Positions 22,721 through 35,913 of a DNA stretch of 64,000 bases are shown one piece after another (within the stretch, counting starts at the first letter, position 1; each line of letters begins with the position of its first letter). This DNA comes from Microstegium vimineum. Taxonomy: Eukaryota > Streptophyta > Magnoliopsida > Poales > Poaceae. The translations under genes were made by a program, and so were the position numbers. The notes below the pieces were generated by a model. That model searched no databases. It saw only the letters and a list, made by a program, of their open reading frames with translations, and was not told the DNA's origin. The stretch is from positions 7,626,818 to 7,690,817 of the forward strand of contig CM039134.1 in assembly GCA_022036555.1 (NCBI GenBank), in the 5' to 3' direction.

Positions 22721-25700
22721 TGTAATGACTTTCTCATACATCTATACCAACTTAAAACAAATTATTGATAGAATATGGAACTTCAAAAATAAACAATTAA
22801 CTAGATAATTAGTCGCACTCGAATAGTTGATGTTTTCAGACCAACATAACTTACATTGAGAAACAAACGTGACATGACGTTACATATTTGGAAGAATCAA
22901 GTATTTTACATAAATAAGTATTTATAAAAAAAATTAAAATTCATTTAATTCGTTTAAAAGATTACTCAAATACCAATCTAAATTTATGATTGATAACGGG
23001 TAATAAACCATCCATGAAAAGAACCAACAAGTATCAAATTTAAGTTTCATTAACTACGATGTAGAGGACAAGGTTATGTTTCTATATCCGAGGAACACGA
23101 CGATTCGAACTGGTTTATCACAGCTGGGGCTTCCCTAACACACGACATATGCAACACTGAAGCACACATATGACTACCTTTCCCTGGATCCTCTCGCCAA
23201 AACCGGGTTCCGCTACCCGAGAGCACAGTACACCTCCATCCAATTCGCTAACTTGAAGGGTACATACTACTCTCGCCATCTCTCCACTCCCAGTGCGGTT
23301 TGACCATTTTTAAGACGAGAATAGCCAGAGTCCGGCTTCCAAAAGTATGTGATAAGTACTCCAAAGTCACAACCCTTGGACATCTACAACGGCAAGGCCC
23401 TAACGACACAGGCGGAGAGAACCCGCTCACCAGACACCGTTGATGGCTCTCCAACACCGTATCCACCCGGTCACGAATTATTACTTCCAATAACATTCCT
23501 TCCTCAAAAGAGCATAACCATTTGCCAAAGCAATACGCTATGTGTAAGTGATCGGAAATCACCTACGAGAAAACTCTAAGCATACTAAGCATTTTTGACA
23601 AAAGTTTTCATCTTTAAACAAGTGTCAAGGTATAAGGTACAATTAACACAAGGAGAAGGCTATGCATCAAGTAGGAATTTAATAAAGTAGGAACAATGCA
23701 ATAATAACCATAAGTGTATTTAAAGAAAACATTTTTAAATACAAGGTAGGGTTTGAATGCACCGGGGCTTGCCTTGGTTGGAGGGATACACAAACTCAGG
23801 CTCAGATTCAACAAGAGAGAAATCCCCTTTAAGAGAGCGATTATCCAACCCAACCAACGAACAATCTACATGATATAATGATATGCTTAGATGATGCTTG
23901 AAATGATAGACATGATGCTTTGCAACACACAAACAACACTTAAAGGTTGAGCAAAACAGATTACAACCTTGAGTACAACTTTCCTTCATGAAGGAAAATT
24001 TAAACTAAAGCATAAAGTAATTTACTTACAACATAATTAACTAATTACTAAGTTTAATAATTATGTCCAAAAGCACTGAGCAAACAACACATGAAAATAC
24101 ATTTCCAAACTATGGTTGTCACTGGACAAATGACCATTTGCACCAATCAAAACAAAATCACTCAAAACCTAAAGTCATTAAGGTTTCTAATCATTTTATG
24201 ATTAATTATACAAATAACTATGTTCAACAGTTCATCCAAAAATTCCCAAACTTTTTGTACAACCAGGTATAAGTGTATAAAGGTTACACAAAAATTCCCA
24301 TAATTTTTGGAGCATTACACAGAGCATGAAAAATCATGGAAAAACCATTTTTTAATTACTTTGAGCAATTTTACAAGATTAAAAATGTACTGAACATGGA
24401 CACATTATATTTTTATTAAATACTACACATCACAGAGAGCATACACAAATTTTTACAGAATTTATTTATGCACAGAAATAAACATAAGAAAATAACAAAA
24501 AACATTACTGTGCAAAACTGGAAATTAGAAAAACCCTTCACTGCTCTCACTGACACTTGGGTCCCGCATGTCAGTGACCCAAAAACAGAACAGCGGCGCC
24601 GGTGACCACAAAACACGGCGGCGCGTCGCCGGCGGCTACTTAGCGGCTCAAACAACTCATGCGCTGGACTCTACTCGTCATCCCGAACCCATCGAGGTAT
24701 GGTAGAGCCCTTTCCATCCCTTAGAACGCCCTCGTCGGCGACATCCGCGGCGGCCCGAGCTCGGTCGCTCGAACGCCGGCGAGCACAAGCCGTAATCGGC
24801 GCAACCAACAACCCCAGCATGCTTAGCGCCCCCCAAACAACGCGGACCGCAACAAGAACGAAGCAAAACCTTAGCGAAACGACCTCGCCGACGGCCATGG
24901 CGGACGACGAAGATCTGAGTGACGTGCGCCGGCCAAAACACGAACGCGCTTGATCAACCAATAACATGCACAGACTCAGGACGGCTAGGCGAAGCTAACG
25001 CAAGACTCCGACTCGGAAAAGATCAACTAACACGAACGACCGACGAGCGCACCGTCGCGACGGCCATGAACCGCGGCGACGCTCGTGGACAGAGCACTAT
25101 GGCTCGATTCAAGAAAAACTAAGCGCGTGGATTATTCGAGGTGCTCACCCTGGTCACGGAACACTTGCTATCGCGACCGGAGATGAAGCAGAGGGAGCTG
25201 GCGACGAAGACCGTGCCGGCGAAGAAGATGAACCGAGCGGCAACGTCGACGTTCCCGGAGCTACGGTCCATCATTTGCAAAACGGAGGATAGCAACGGAA
25301 TCGGTGAAGAACAAGGAAGATGAAACAAGAACCAGAAGAACAATGTGGTTCCTGTGTAGCCAGTGAGACTGCGAACCAGAGCGACGACGCTCTCGCCGGA
25401 GCCGAGGAAGAAAGCTTCGCGCCGGGCGATTCACGCGTTCGCAGCTTCAACCAACTAGTGCGGGAGGTGTACTAGACCAAGGCGAAATCCATTGCGGAGG
25501 ATTGGAAGATTGGTAGTGACTGGAACGCTCGTGCAAGCTTGGCGACGCGAAGTGTTCACGCGGCGGAGCAGAGCAGAGCGGTGACACGACGTGGAAAGGG
25601 GTCAAGGGGTGGACGGCGTCCCGTTTTGAAGACAGCAACGGAGCCGTGGTGATGCCACGCACGCGATGGAACACGCGTTGCAGACAGAAGGCGAACGGTG

Positions 25701-26310
25701 AGCTCGGCAGGTGGCCGGCCAGGTGTTGGCGCCATGGAACCGTTCGACATGCAGGTGTTCGGTGAAATGCCCAAACTGCCCTGCGACTGTTTTTGTAAAA
25801 AGCTAAACCTTCCAGGGGTTTTCATGAAAAACTTAGAACACCAAAGTTTCTCAAAATTTCATGATCTACACTTTTGGCAACATGCACTTTTTCAAATTCG
25901 GCCTAGAAATGAAAATGCATTTTTAGAAATTTGAAAACCTTTTTAAAAGAATTTCCCCCTTTCTAATTACTTTAAAAACTTGAACAACACTTGAAAAACT
26001 GTAAACACAACAAATGCAATTCAAACAGAGGTCTATCACATTGCTTAAACAACCATATGCAAATTCTTTATAGATTTTGAAAATCATATTTAGGGTTGAA
26101 TCCACCCCCTTTGGTAATTAGGGTTTTGATTGGAATTTGAAAGTTTGAATTTGAAAAGATGATCAACATTCATACATATGATCAAACACAACCAAATAAA
26201 CTCATTTTAGTTCAATGCATAACAGGGTTCTCAATCAAGTGAATGATGCTTAATGCATATGATGATATGATCAAGTTTTAATTAAGTGCTTAAACACCAG
26301 GGGTGTTACA
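22721..26310 (-). mobile_element. Long Ty3/gypsy LTR (Del/Tekay-like), minus orientation, abutting the H4 fragment
   Basis: Read on the minus strand the sequence begins at 26310 with TGTAACACCCCTGGTGTTTA, a typical gypsy LTR start. It contains a GC-rich block at about 24540-25720 and a CAAGGCAAGCCCCGGTGCA segment also found, diverged, in the element at 27395-31711. A TTACA end (TGTAATG on the plus strand at 22721) would give a 3.6-kb solo LTR, but flanking bases (ACATG and GAGGA) do not match, so the left end is uncertain. No gag or pol is present. It sits directly on the truncated 5' edge of the H4 fragment. Confidence 0.55.
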
Positions 26311-26311
26311 G

Positions 26312-26454
26312 AGGAGGAGCGGCGTCAAGCGCATCTCCGGGCTCATTTACGAGGAGACCCGTGGCGTGCTCAAGATCTTCCTCGAGAACGTCATCTGCGA
26401 CGTCATCACCTACACCGAGCACGCCCGCCGCAAGACCGTCACTGCCAAGGACGT
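26312..26454 (+). pseudogene. Histone H4 pseudogene, middle segment (about residues 39-87)
   Basis: Reads RRSGVKRISGLIYEETRG onward to ARRKTVTAKDV, an unmistakable H4 histone fold. The N-terminal 38 or so residues, including the acetylated tail, are missing; the sequence upstream is an LTR. Changes from the nearly invariant H4 include Gly to Ser in RRSG, Arg to Cys and AV to VI in ENVICDVITY, and Met to Lys in TAKDV. The remainder of the gene resumes at 36230 after a 9.8-kb retroelement. It cannot make a normal histone. Confidence 0.95.
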
Positions 26455-26770
26455 TGTCAACACCCAAGCACCAGACGTGAGCACCAAGAAGAGCAACTGT
26501 GTCAAACATGCGAGTGTCCTGATCAGTGGACCCGAGTGGGCATGAACCGGAGGACCACGCAGCTGCGTCTGCGGGTTTACGCATGGGCTTTGCCTTGTAT
26601 TAAACCAGGAGAACGAGAGAGAGAGAGTTATGAACAAATCAAACAAGAACTAAACAGAATATTCCTCTGCCTCCTCTTGCGTACTTGAGTTTGCCTCTGC
26701 TCTTCCCTTCTCGAGTTCTTCTTTCTCTCTTATCAATTCCGTCTTAGCCTACCGATCTCTGATGCTAACA
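26455..26770 (+). repeat. 5' LTR of the Reina-like element
   Basis: 316 bp, TG...CA ends, followed by the initiator tRNA-Met primer-binding site at 26773. Eight of its nine differences from the 3' LTR are transitions. Confidence 0.95.
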
Positions 26771-27394
26771 TTTGGTATCAGATCCAGTTTTTCTCGATTG
26801 CGCCCGATCGGTCGTTTTAGCGATCTGGATTTTCCACCACCGCCACCACCCCTTCCACCCAAACCTCCGGTTCGCCTCCACTACAGTCGTCGACCACCTA
26901 CCATGGCCGCCCTGAATCCCGATACCCAACTTCTCCTGCAAGAGATCCATAAGCTCTCCCTCGACCAAGCGACGATCCAGAAACAGCTCACCAACCAGAA
27001 GGATCTCCTCGAGCGCCGCTTCGTCGAGGTGGATGAATCGCTGAATCGCCGTTTACTGGATGCCAAGTCCGCGGTGGAGCAACGGATCATCGACTCCGAA
27101 CTCCGGCAAGACGCGCGCCTTCAAGCCATCGAGCAGGTGGCCGCCGACATCTCAGAATGGTGCCAGGACAACGAGGGCGTCGTCGACGACCTCCGCCTTC
27201 GCATCGGCAAGCTGGACAAGTACTGGAGTCGCTCGGTGTTCGAGTTTGCGTCCGCCGCGCCCTGGGAACCGACACTCTTCCCCGATCCGTTGATCCACAC
27301 GGAGCAGTACGCCGCACCAACATCAGCGGGCTATATGGTTGCTCGGCCCAACGGGCACCGCGACGAAATCAGCTAGCGGGAGAAGGATCATGGG

Positions 27395-30300
27395 TGTGAC
27401 ACACTGTGTCAAGCTTGCATTAGGATCATTATTAGCCACTAAGTACAACATTTCATTGCATTCACGTTTGCATATGCTATCATCTCGTGTGTGTGTTTAT
27501 ATGCTTTGAAACTAGAATGAATAGGTGTTTTGTGCTTAATCTTGTGATCAACCTGTTTAGTTAAAACCTTGCTTTGCTTAGAGTAGAGTATGGTTTGCTT
27601 TATGTTTAGTTACCCTGCTTAGTTTTATCAAATAAAAGAAAATGGGAAAAAGGAACTCAAAACCGGAACAGGCCGAGCACCACCGCTCAGCTTCGACCGC
27701 CGCTCGATGAAAGGGATGGACCGAGGGTCGATCGAACGACCCTGGCCAGAGGCTCGATCAGCCAGTCAATCGACCCCCCCTCGACTTCGACCCCTCGAAG
27801 TGACGGACATAGAGTCGAACAAATGACCCCGCGCAGGAGGCTCGACCGAGCCGGAGGCTCGATCAGTCGATCGGCCCCTCCCCTCGATATCGACCCCTCT
27901 CCCGCGCGCTCGCCCGCACGCATGTGCCGCGCACACCCGCGTGCACTCACCCGACCGCGGCTGAACCGTACGTCGGCGTCGTCTGCCGCGTGGCCGATGA
28001 TGCCTGACCGCGGAAGTGGAACACGCCATCGCCGCCGCTGCGGCACTGCACCGACATCGCTGTCGCCGCTCGCTCTGTCACAGTCACGTCCGCACTCGCG
28101 CCCGCGCTAACGGCGCTAGGACCGAGCTTGCATCGTTTTCCCGCCGCTGACGCCCTGCTTCGCCGCCACAGACCTGCCAGCCACCCTGCCGCGCGCCGCA
28201 CCGTCGTTTCACAGTAACACCGCCGCAGTGCCGCGTCTGATCAGTGCCCCGCCTCGTCTCTTTCGCAATCAAGCGCAAATCCGCGCTAACGGCGTGTCGA
28301 CCAAGTCTTGCTCTGCGCCGCTCGCCGCACACACGCCAGCGCCGCTGCCACCACCGCAACATCACATCACGGCCCCACTAGCCGCGCCGGTCGGCCAAGA
28401 CTGTGCAAAGAGGAGCGCCTATACCTCCTCCACTTCACAGCCTCGTCCGCACTCATCCTCACTCGCTCGCTTGCTCGCGTTGCCTTTGTTCTCGCTCGCT
28501 TCCCTCTGCCATCGTTGTGCCGAGAACTCCGAGCATCGCCAGCACCCCCTTCTCAAATCCACCACCACCCAAGCTTCTCTGTTCGATCAATCTCACTCTA
28601 GCTTTCGCCTTTGCCCCGCACACACGCTGCTCGCCTCGCTTTAACCAGCAGTGGACTCTAGTCGTCGGAACATCCCCGCCGTTCCTCGATCCTGAGTCGC
28701 CACCGCACCGACCGACCAGTGTTCACCGTTCACCGTCTCGTCTCCGACGCCTCCATCTTCGTGGGATCTTCACAAGAGTTAGCCGAGGTGAGAACGCCTT
28801 TCCCTAGCTCCAGTCCGACCTTTATCAGCACAGCACCGTTGGCCGTGCACCATTGCCGTCGCCGCGGAGCTTGCACGTGGTCAGTTTTCCACAGAGCCCT
28901 CCGGATCGACCGACCCTCGAGCCGCACTCACCACGTCACCACGATGCTCACGCAACCCAGCGCCGAGCCTCACGTCGCCGGTGATCACCTCGCCGTGTCG
29001 CACCGTCGTGCTGCACTGCCACCGCACGCCGCCGACCCCTTTCATGGTCGTGCCGGTTCAACCGACACCACCAGTGGATGTGCGCCACCATCCGAAGCTC
29101 AGCACACCCAACCCCACCGCCGGAGACCTCACCATCGGCAATAACACGCCGATCAGCACCATTCTCTGTTTCCTGCTCGACGGTAGATGGACCTCGAGCA
29201 ATCGAGGGTCATGCGTGTCAGCCGTCCCGCAATCCTCTGTGTGTCTCGAGCCCGTTTCCGAAGTGATTTCCTATTCTTATTTCAGTATTATGTGTCATGC
29301 CTGTTAATTTATAGCTAGAGTTTGGTGAAATCCATGTTGTTAGATTCTGTATGTTATGATCTGTCTGTTGTATATATATAAATGTTTTTGGAGAATGTCT
29401 TCAGTACTAATGTTTAATTTAGTTGTTTCTGCATACATCAAAGTATTATGTGTTTCTGCTGTTTCCTTAGATTAATTCCTGTGATGGCTTTGTGCATGTT
29501 TCAATCATGGAACTTTCCTGATAAATATGTTTTAAGCATAGCTTCTGTTAAGAGTAAGTTATAGCATGTTTTTACCCTGTTTGCTAAGTGGCCCTAGTTC
29601 CTAGTAGCCTTATGGTAGTTCTTTTGATTGTATGCTTAGAATCTCTGTTAGTGTGTTAAACCTTGTTCAAGCATCATCCCTGCACCATTCAGTTATTTAT
29701 TTATGCATTGCAATCATTTAGGATCCGTGGAGGAACATCAGGAGCCCCCCAGAGACCGAAGTCCAGGAGGTACATGAGCTAAACGAGGAGTACCACGAGC
29801 TCGACACTAACCTCCCCGAGTACCCTGACCACCAGCCCTTCACCTTCTCTCAAGGCAAGCCCCAAAGCATTCTTAAGCCTCCCAATATTTACAATTAATC
29901 TACTTGAGTATTTTATACTGTGATGCATTAGGTGACAGGAGTTGATTGAATCCTAATTGTTGCATTACCTTCCTTGATTATTGTTTTACCTACCTTGTTA
30001 CCCTGTTAATAAAAGTAAAAGCAACCGCTTAACCTGCTTAGAATAAATGGTTACCTTTTATTTTATGTTCGTATTATCCCTTAGGGGTAATACTATCACG
30101 GTTGGCTATATTTTTGCTATCGTGGAAAGAACCACTGGTAGTAAGGAAATGCGGTCAACTGGAAGGCAAGTGCACCAAGTGGTTTAGACTTGGGGCAGTC
30201 CGTCCGTTGGATCGTATAGGTTTGTACACGATGGTGGCCCTCTTACATCTTTGAATGCGCCCTTTCACATAGGGGCCGTCGGGAGTGTCGACCCTGAAGC

Positions 30301-31711
30301 CGAGTAAACACTGTTCGGGCCGATTCTCAGCCTACTGTGAGCACCCTCTAGTTTGTAGATACGACATGCCCCGTGGTGGCCAACTGATTTCTACAATTGG
30401 GTGGACTACTCTGAGATCGCGTCGGTTACCACCTGGACTTTGTTGAGCGGTAACCTAACGCTAACCCGACGGGGAAAGTGTGGGCGTGTGTTAAAGATAA
30501 TCTTGCCAGCTGGTTGTATATCGATTCGAATTGCCGCCCCCACTGGATATGGGGGATTATGCTGAGCTTCACCACGGTACAACTCCATGTGACATCTTAA
30601 TGGTTCTACTAAAATTTTGATAAAGGAACTGGATATATGTTATTATATTGTTTGAGTAGTTCAAGTGAGTGCTCTAGTACAGGTGCAATAACCTAGAGAT
30701 AAATAGTAGGATAAAAGATGACTGCTCATTTAATCATTAAAGTAAACTCCTTTAATTAAGCATTTCTACAAAGTAAAGCTTAACCAACTCCAGATATAGC
30801 CATGCATATCCTTGGAGTCTTTATTTTCAGTTAGACGGGTAAGTCTAGCTGAGTACATTCCCGTACTCAGGGTTTATCCCGTTTGTTGCAGATGGCCAAG
30901 TATACTTCGGCTATTGTAAGCACTGTCTCTATCCTTTCGAAGGAGAAGAGGAGTAGGCCTTGGGCAAGGTCTTCTACAAGCTCATCTTTTGCTGTTGTCG
31001 GACATAACCTCGTGGGCACCCCTATCTTTTAAATGATTTTAGTGTGGAGTAAAACCTTGGGTTCAGTTTCAAACAATGTTTTATTCGGCCACAGGTGTTG
31101 TGGCGTAAGTACTACTTTTATTTGGAACAAAGTGTTGTAATAACTTTAATTCGTACTTCAAGTATTTTCGGTTATTTTGTGGCTCGTTCGAATGTGCATT
31201 ACTTAGTTTGCGCGATCCTCGATTGTTAGAAATCCTTCGAGATTCCGGACTACCGGGATTATACGGGCTCAAGTGCTTTAAGTGGCGGTTAAGTCAGCTA
31301 CTTTAGTATTTGATCTCTTATAATTTGGACGGTTCCGTCACAACCTTCAAGGAAATTAGTTTTCTTGAAAGCAAGCAACCCCTAAGATCTCGTGGGCACC
31401 CCTATCTTTTAAAACTTCGGGTTTAGTTTCAAATAATGTTTTAATTGGCCACAGGTGTTGTAGCGTAAGTACTACTTTTATTTGGAACAAGTGTTGTAAT
31501 AACTTATTTCGTACTTCAAGTATTTTTGGTTATTTGTGGCTCGTTCGAATGTGCATACCTGAGTTTGCGCGATCCTAGTTTGATATGCGATGGTTAGAAA
31601 TCCTTCGAGATTTCCGGACTACCTGGATTATGTGGGCTCAAGTGTGTTAAGTGGCAGTTAAATCAGCAACTTTGGCACTTGATCTCTTATAATTTGGATG
31701 GTTCCGTCACA
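27395..31711 (+). mobile_element. 4.3-kb LTR-like insertion nested in gag, probably a giant solo LTR
   Basis: Flanked by perfect 5-bp duplications ATGGG (27390-27394 and 31712-31716). It starts TGTGACACACTG and ends GGTTCCGTCACA, giving TG...CA termini. No direct terminal repeats, gag, protease or RT domains are visible, which fits one very long solo LTR of the Del/Tekay type better than a complete element. A large non-autonomous (LARD-type) element with a lost LTR is the alternative. The interior holds a GC-rich block at 27680-29260 and a short open stretch near 29730-29900 (EYPDHQPFTFSQGKPQS). It also holds TATATATATAAAT near 29370, possibly promoter-like. Confidence 0.8.
31009..31711 (+). 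repeat. Tandem duplication of the 3' end of the nested LTR
   Basis: Copies 31009-31342 and 31389-31711 both begin CTCGTGGGCACCCCTATC and end GGTTCCGTCACA, and differ by several substitutions and short indels. The first copy therefore carries an internal duplicate of the LTR terminus. Confidence 0.88.
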
Positions 31712-32530
31712 ATGGGGTGGTCACCACCATGGTTCCTTCCCCGGTCAAGGGTACGCCTGATTTTCCCCCAGATCCACCTAAACTGCATGGTTCTGCATTT
31801 GATTTATCCATGTCTCGCAATCAGCCTCCTGAACACTCTTACAAACCCACTGGGAAGTTGCCCAAACTCAATTTCCCCACATTCGATGGCACTGATCTCA
31901 AACTCTGGATCACATGTGCAGCAGATTATCTTGAGATGTATTCTGTTGATCCTGCTGTCTGGATTCAATGCTCCCGCATGCAATTCCTTGGTCCTGCTAA
32001 ATGCTGAATTAAATCTGTAACTGATGAGGTCAAGATTATGACCTGGATTCAGTTTTGCCAAGTTCTACATACTCGCTTTGATCACGATCAACACCAGTTC
32101 CTGTTGCGCAAAATGAATCGTATTCGCCAAACCTCTTCAGTTTAGGATTATGTAGATTGTTTTGCTGAGCTTATTGACCATCTCAAAGCCTATGACTCTC
32201 CCACAAACCCTTTGCCTCATATTACCTGTTTTATGGATGGTTTGCATTTAGACATCCGTGTTGTTCTGCTTGTTCAGCAACCTACTTCTCTCGATACTGC
32301 GTACAATCTCGCATTGTTGCAGGAAGAGGCCACAGAGCCCACAAGACGGCGTGACGCCAGGCCGTGGACAGCACAAGGTGGCTATCAGGCTCCACTGCGT
32401 CAGGACAGACAGCTTCCTGATGGGGCTGAAACGCCAACGCCAACCACACGTCCGTTGGACAAAAAGCTGGCTGATCTCAAGGCGTATCGTCGCGCTAAAG
32501 GGTTGTGTGATCGATGCGGTGAAAATGGAG

Positions 32531-35500
32531 CCGCGATCACAAATGTTCAACTCAGGTCGGTTTGTACATTCTGGACGAGTTGTATGAGTTGTTCTCGGCT
32601 GATGACACTGTGTCTGACCCGACAACTGAGTTGGATTCTGAAACCGTCATTGATGAAGTGTGTTGTCTTGTTGCTGATTTTGGAGTCACTTCGGGGGTCA
32701 AAACACTGCAGTTTGCAGGCCAGTTTCACAATGCATCTGTTCTGATTATGTTGGATTCTGCAGTTCCTCTTCATTCATCAGTGAGCCATTGGTTTCTCGC
32801 TTGCGGTTATCCACTACTTTGTGTGATTCAGTTTCAGTCCGAGTGGCTAATGGTGATCTCCTCAGCTGTTCATCTGTTATCCCAAATGCAGTTTGGTCTA
32901 TTCAGCAGTACCAGTTTCAACACCATCTGAAGGTCCTTCCACTGCTCCCATATGATATTAGCCTGGGAATGGACTGGTTACAATTGTTCAGTCCAATGAA
33001 AGTTGATTGGAAACAACGTTGGTTAGCCATTCCATATAAAGGCAAAACAGTGGTTCTTCATGACACGTCAGCAGTATCTGATGGCCACTCAGTTCACCTA
33101 TTCTTTCAGCTCCTCAATATAGCTATCCCTACTATTCAGACTACATCTGCTGCCACTTTGCAACCCATCATCAGTGAACTGTTACAAGAGTTTCCAGAGG
33201 TTACTTCGCCTCCTACTGAACTGCCTCCTAAACGTGATTGCGACCACGAGATACCATTGATTGAGGGTGCCCGCCCAGTCTCTGTTCGACCTTATAGGTA
33301 CCCACCGGCATTGAAGGTTGAAATTGAAGCACAGGTGGACGCTATGCTGAAGCAGGGCCTGATCCAGCCTAGCTCTTCACCTTTCAACTCTCCTGTCTTG
33401 ATGGTTCAGAAAAAGGACGGAACGTGGCGTTTCTGTATTGATTACAAATACCTTAATAATTTGACAGTGAAGAATGCTTTTCCCATTCCTGTGTTTGAAC
33501 AGTTGATGGATGAGTTGTCAGGCGCTCGCATCTTTTCAACTCTGGATCTCCTCGCCGGATACCACCAGATTCGTCTACGCGATGGTGAGGAATATAAAAC
33601 AACATTCTCTACACATGTGGGTCACTATGAGTTTAGAGTAGTGGCTTTCGGGCTAACGGGGGCCCCGGATACTTTCCAAGGAGTTATGAACACCACTCTG
33701 CAACCATTGTTGCGCCGGTGTGTCATTGTATTTTTCGATGACATCTTGGTTTACAGCAAAACGGTGGAAGACCACATTCAACATTTACGGTTGGTTTTTT
33801 CTCTGTTGGCTAAGGACAAGTGGCATGTTAAGCTTTCCAAATGTAAATTCAGTCAATCATCTATCGCCTATCTAGGCCATGTGATCAGTGAAGCTGGTGT
33901 GTCTACAGACCCTGCTAAAATTGAAGTTGTAGCATCATGGCCTACTCCAACCAATGTCAAGGAATTGCGGAGTTTTCTGGGGTTCACTAGCTTTTACCGG
34001 CGATTTGTCAAGCACTATGCGGTTGTCGCCAAACCCCTTACTAACCTGCTCAAGAAACACTCCCTGTTCCACTGGACCTCTGAGCATGACACAACCTTTA
34101 GTTCATTAAAGCATATGCTATGTGCGGCTCCCATTCTCAAGTTGCCCGATTTCTCCCGCCAGTTCTGCATAGAAACTGATGCTTCGCATACAGGAGTGGG
34201 TGTTGTTCTGTTACAAGATGGGCATCCCTTGGCTTTCCTCAGCCATGCTCTTGGACCTAAAAATCAAGGACTCTCCACTTATGAAAAAGAGTATATGGAG
34301 ATTCTGATTGCAGTGGATCAATGGCGTTCTTATTTGCAATTGGGCGAGTTCCTCATTTTCACTGATCAAAAAAGCCTCATCCATTTGTCTAATCAACGTT
34401 TACACACCGTCTGGCAACAAAAAGTGTTTACCAAATTGTTGGGTCTTCAGTACCGTATCATCTACAAACCGGGTCAGAAAATCGGGTTGTCGATTCCCTC
34501 TCTCGCCGTGGCCACGTCAATGAATTGATGGCATTATCGGCTCCTGCCCCGGTGTGGTTAGAGGACGTCAAGTCCAGCTACTCGGCTGATAAGAAGTGCA
34601 ATGACTTGCTGACTAAACTGACTATTTTTCCAAACTCTGAGCAACATTTTACACTTCACCAAGGCCTTTTACTCTATAAAGGCAGTGTCTGGGTGGGACC
34701 AAATCTGGCATTGCAACAGCAAATCATCACTGCCTTTCATGCTTCGCCAGTGGGCGGCCATTCTGGGATACCTGTCACTTATCAAAGGATTAAGCATCTT
34801 TTTGCCTGGACTGGGCTGAAAACTGCTGTCCACCAGTTTGTTCATGCATGCTCCATTTGTCAGCAGGCAAAACCAGATCGAGCCAAGTACCCAGGGCTTC
34901 TTCAGCCATTACAGATCCCATCCATGGCATGGCAGAGTGTTTCAATGGATTTCATAGAAGGACTGCCTGTGTCTGGGGGGTCAGAACTGTATTCTCGTCA
35001 TTGTCGATTGGTTCTCCAAGTACAGTCATTTCATCCCACTTTCCCACCCATTCACTGCTCTATCCGTTGCCAAGATATTCCTAAACAATATCTATCGGCT
35101 CCATGGATTGCCCACTTCTATTGTGTCTGATCGGGATAGGATTTTCACAAGTAAGTTTTGGCAAGAGCTCTTCCGCTTGGATGGAGTTACATTACAGATG
35201 TCCTCCGCATACCACCCCCAATTTGACGGTCAAACAGAAAGGGTGAACCAATGCTTAGAGACCTTTCTTCAATGCTTTGTCAGTGCATCCCCGTCGAAGT
35301 GGGTGGAGTGGATTTACTTGGCGGAATACTGGTACAATACTTCTTGACATTCCTCAACAGGGCATTCTCCATTCTTCATCCTCTATGGTTATCATCCCCA
35401 ACATTTCGGTATCTCGGCATCCACTGCTATCTAGTCTGGCTCTCTGGAAGATTGTCTGAATGAGAAGTCTCTGATGAACACTCTTATTCAGGAACATTTG

Positions 35501-35905
35501 TGTCGTGCTCAGAAACGCATGAAGTCTCAAGCAGACAAGTCCAGATCCGAGCGACATTTCTCTGTTGGGGATTGGGTCTATTTGAAGCTACAACCATACG
35601 TACAAGCTTCATTGGCTCCACGCGCTAACCAGAAACTCGCCTTCAAATTCTTTGGCCCATTTCAGCTGAAGACTGCAGTGGCCGCCGACCACTCGGTTTC
35701 GCCCCTACCACGCGCCTTGGATGATCTCCAATTTCTGGTAAAGGTGCTGCAACGTCGTGTCCGAACATCTGACACCACCGCCGTTCCTCAAGTGCTCATC
35801 AAATGGTCCAACTTACCAAGCTCATTGGCTACTTGGGAAGATCTGGAAGCGATCAAGCTGCGTTTTCCACGCGCGCCTGCTTGGGGACAAGCAGCTACTC
35901 TTCGG
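32531..35905 (+). pseudogene. pol region of the Reina-like element (protease, RT, RNase H, integrase, chromodomain)
   Basis: The protease motif expected as LDSG is broken by a one-base loss near 32760 (LDS then frameshift). The RT/RNase H block 32930-34528 is the longest intact piece: FCIDYKYLNNLT, TLDLLAGYHQIRL, the active site FFDDIL at about 33731, and ETDASHTGVGVVL of RNase H. Integrase follows from 34525 with the HHCC zinc domain (about 34755-34862) and MDFIEGLP (first catalytic Asp). It then frameshifts near 34975 and continues with SDRDRIFTSKFW and TERVNQCLE. The chromodomain (VLIKWSNLPSSLATWEDLE, about 35785-35850) ends just before the 3' LTR. At least three frameshifts and a stop at about 35345 disable it. 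Confidence 0.93.
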
Positions 35906-35913
35906 GAGGGGAA

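Larger units (their letters stand above)
26903..32530 (+). pseudogene. gag region of the Reina-like element, interrupted and degraded
   Basis: From MAALNPDTQLLLQEIHKL (26903) a gag-like coiled-coil protein runs to an in-frame TAG at 27374-27376. A nested element follows at 27395-31711. Downstream the frame continues with LPKLNFPTFDGTDLKLW (capsid start) and is broken by TGA at about 32005 and a TAG at about 32144. Both could come from C-to-T changes of TGG and CAG. The single zinc knuckle begins CDRCGE (about 32508-32525), then a one-base frameshift separates it from its His and last Cys. The nested insertion with its duplicate is a multiple of three away from the shared frame, so both gag halves read in register. 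Confidence 0.85.

Noticed and set aside
24571..25700. GC-rich open frames on both strands
   Set aside because: They lie in the GC-rich block of the long minus-strand gypsy LTR and contain no conserved motif.
28228..29307. Several overlapping open frames in GC-rich DNA
   Set aside because: They lie in the GC-rich block of the nested LTR and are Ser/Pro/His-rich low-complexity translations without domains.
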